Shown here: piece after piece, positions 62,506-64,000 of the stretch
How positions within the stretch are numbered: position 1 is the first letter of the stretch
How the letters are laid out: each line of letters opens with the position of its first letter
Source: Flavobacterium ginsenosidimutans
GTDB lineage: Bacteria > Bacteroidota > Bacteroidia > Flavobacteriales > Flavobacteriaceae
NCBI RefSeq assembly: GCF_003254625.1
Contig: NZ_QJRJ01000066.1
Coordinates: forward strand, 1 to 64,000
DNA length: 64,000 nucleotides
Direction of reading: 5' to 3'
Translations under genes and position numbers: made by a program
The notes under the pieces: generated by a model
The model's input: only the letters and a program-made list of their open reading frames with translations
What the model was told of the DNA's origin: nothing
Databases searched by the model: none

Positions 62506-62540
62506 TTGGGTTGCAAAAATTTTATAATTTTGCAACCCAA
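62506..62540. promoter_or_regulatory. tig promoter inside a 13-bp inverted repeat
   Basis: TTGGGTTGCAAAA (62506-62518) and its complement (62528-62540). TAATTTTG (62525-62532) fits the -7 box and TTG at 62502-62504 lies 20 nt upstream. T-rich sequence follows, so the same hairpin could end the upstream transcript. Confidence 0.6.
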
Positions 62541-62566
62541 TTTTATTATGTAAATTAAAGAAGAAG

Positions 62567-63889
62567 ATGGATATTAAAAGAGTAGCAATAGACGCAGTTA
62601 ACGAGACAATTGTATTGAACGTTGTTCATATGGATTATAAAGGTCAAGTAGCAAAAAGAATTAACGAAAAAATGCCTTTAGCGCAAGTAAAAGGATTTAG
62701 AAAAGGTGCAGTGCCTAAAGATCTTGTTGAAAAACAATACGGAAAAGGTATTAAACAAGAAGAGATTAAAAAAGTAGTTGATTTGGCTTTAGAGCGTTAT
62801 ATTCAATCTGAAAGATTAAATCTTTTAGGAACTCCTCTTGCTAAAGTAAACGAAGATTTTAACTGGGACGCTGAAGAATTAACTTTCGAATACGAAATTG
62901 GTTTAGTGCCAAACTTCGAAATTAATTTAGAAGCTAAAAATGATATCGTAAAATATATCGTTACTGCTGATGATAAATTAATCGACGGACAAGTAGAGCG
63001 TATCCAAAAACAATTCGGAAAAGCAATTCCTCAAGATAAAGTTGAAGCTGATTCAGATTTAACTGGAACTTTCTCAAGTGAAGAAAACGGAATCAACAAT
63101 ACAACTACAATTTCAGTTAGCGCTTTCAGCAAAAAAGCTGGAAAACAATTCGTAGGTAAAAAAGTTGGAGATGTTGTTACAGTAAGCACAAAAGGTTTAT
63201 TTGATGACGATCACCAATTAATGGATTACTTAAAAGTAGGTCACGAAGGTGTTCACGGTTTAGATGTTGAAGTAAACTTTACTATTTCAGCAATCAATGG
63301 TTCTGAGCCAGCTGAATTAAACCAAGAATTATTTGATAAACTTTTTGGTGAAGGAAAAGTAGCTTCTTTAGAAGATTTAAAAGCTAAAATTAAAGAAGAT
63401 GCTGAAGCACAATTCGCACAGCAATCAGAGCAAAAATTATTATTAGACGTTCAGGATTTCTTAATCGAAAACACAAAATTCGATTTACCAGCTGAATTCT
63501 TGAAAAAATGGTTACAAACTGTAGGAGAGAAAAAATTAACTCCAGAAGAAGCAGAAGTTGAATACGCAAGATCTGAAAAAGGTTTACGTTTCCAATTAAT
63601 CGAAGGAAAAGCTTTAGCTCAAAGCAATATCCAAATTACATTTGAAGATTTGAAAGAGTTTACGTCAAACGCTATCAGACAGCAAATGGCTCAATTTGGT
63701 CAAACAAACCCAACTGACGAAGAAGTTCAAGGAATCGTGGCTAGAGTTTTATCTAACCAAGATGAAGTAAAAAGACTTTCTGAGCAAGTTGTAGCGGCTA
63801 AAATGTTAGACATCTTCAAAGAAAAAGCTAACCCAACCACTAAAGAGGTTACTTACGAAGAATTTATTGCAGCTTCTTACGGAGAATAA
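62567..63889 (+). CDS. tig: Trigger factor
   Basis: 440 residues. An N-terminal ribosome-binding domain (1-115, 'KGFRKGAVPKDLVEKQYG'), a degenerate FKBP-type domain (about 150-240), and a helical C-terminal chaperone domain (250-440). It receives nascent chains at the ribosome exit. The PPIase domain lacks many usual active-site aromatics, as in other Bacteroidota. The 3' region leads to another promoter near 63988. Confidence 0.94.
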   Translation: MDIKRVAIDAVNETIVLNVVHMDYKGQVAKRINEKMPLAQVKGFRKGAVPKDLVEKQYGKGIKQEEIKKVVDLALERYIQSERLNLLGTPLAKVNEDFNWDAEELTFEYEIGLVPNFEINLEAKNDIVKYIVTADDKLIDGQVERIQKQFGKAIPQDKVEADSDLTGTFSSEENGINNTTTISVSAFSKKAGKQFVGKKVGDVVTVSTKGLFDDDHQLMDYLKVGHEGVHGLDVEVNFTISAINGSEPAELNQELFDKLFGEGKVASLEDLKAKIKEDAEAQFAQQSEQKLLLDVQDFLIENTKFDLPAEFLKKWLQTVGEKKLTPEEAEVEYARSEKGLRFQLIEGKALAQSNIQITFEDLKEFTSNAIRQQMAQFGQTNPTDEEVQGIVARVLSNQDEVKRLSEQVVAAKMLDIFKEKANPTTKEVTYEEFIAASYGE

Positions 63890-63895
63890 ATTTAA

Positions 63896-63935
63896 GTCTG
63901 AAAGTCAAAAGTTCTAAAGTCGAAAGTTAAGAAGT
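63896..63935. repeat. Word-repeat spacer after tig
   Basis: A run of related words (gaaagtc, aaaagtt, aaagtc, gaaagtt, gaagtc) repeats with small changes; no gene and no terminator is evident. Confidence 0.5.
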
Positions 63936-63987
63936 CTACTTTTTAAAAATTAAGATTTTATTACAGAAACTGAAAGATAAAAATAAT

Positions 63988-63995
63988 TATATTTG
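63988..63995 (+). promoter_or_regulatory. -7 promoter box for a gene beyond the window
   Basis: TATATTTG, five bases before the window end. The downstream gene is not visible; clpP is a common neighbour of tig, but that is only expectation. Confidence 0.5.
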
Positions 63996-64000
63996 AACGT

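Overview
This window looks like core chromosome of a Flavobacterium, probably close to F. johnsoniae. The DNA is AT-rich. Many genes are preceded by the Bacteroidota -7 promoter box TAnnTTTG, and Shine-Dalgarno sequences are not evident. The gene content is typical of gliding flavobacteria: sprA, remB, PorP/SprF proteins, type B type IX secretion (T9SS) sorting domains, and lipoproteins of the DUF4249, DUF4270, DUF4403 and DUF4907 families. The order sprA-gcvH-vanZ-deoC-remB matches, from memory, the F. johnsoniae order between Fjoh_1653 (sprA) and Fjoh_1657 (remB). I see no tRNA, rRNA, CRISPR array, prophage or insertion sequence.

Layout. Bases 1-5200: the end of a giant T9SS adhesin, a PorP/SprF partner and a PorE-like OmpA/TPR/PD40 protein. 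5250-6380: a small HTH regulator and a divergent hypothetical gene sharing a palindromic operator, then a cluster of REP-like hairpins with a 52-bp tandem repeat. 6380-21000: CBS protein, malic enzyme-phosphotransacetylase fusion, ruvA, sprA, gcvH, vanZ-like gene, deoC, remB. 21100-26300: a respiratory cluster (ctaB, two COX3-type subunits, COX4-like subunit, a thioredoxin-fold protein, SCO, DUF420, a small CxxC membrane protein). 27900-35040: an export operon with an ATPase, two permeases, two membrane-fusion proteins and a TolC. 35046-40025: small membrane protein, tsaB, mscS, a helical repeat protein, an Nfu scaffold, an orphan PorP/SprF and a gamma carbonic anhydrase. 40119-47140: a LytTR two-component system joined to an envelope gene block (barrel, Kelch lipoprotein, DUF4907) with a divergent DUF4270-barrel pair. 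47145-55607: envelope biogenesis genes (murI, two OmpH/Skp, bamA, uppS, DUF6089, nadK, CBS protein). 55724-63889: pdxJ, a TonB receptor with a DUF4249 lipoprotein, a large lipoprotein, an alpha/beta hydrolase, a holin-like membrane protein and tig.

The main theme is the cell envelope. SprA is the outer-membrane T9SS channel, RemB and the adhesin belong to gliding or its secreted products, and BamA, OmpH/Skp, UppS and MurI build the envelope. The least understood block is 40119-47140. Its histidine kinase has a Met/His-rich periplasmic loop and is directly adjacent to a run of uncharacterised surface proteins. Regulatory details worth attention are two apparently leaderless genes (murI and the HTH gene), a terminator-like hairpin in the mscS leader, and a tig promoter buried in a palindrome.
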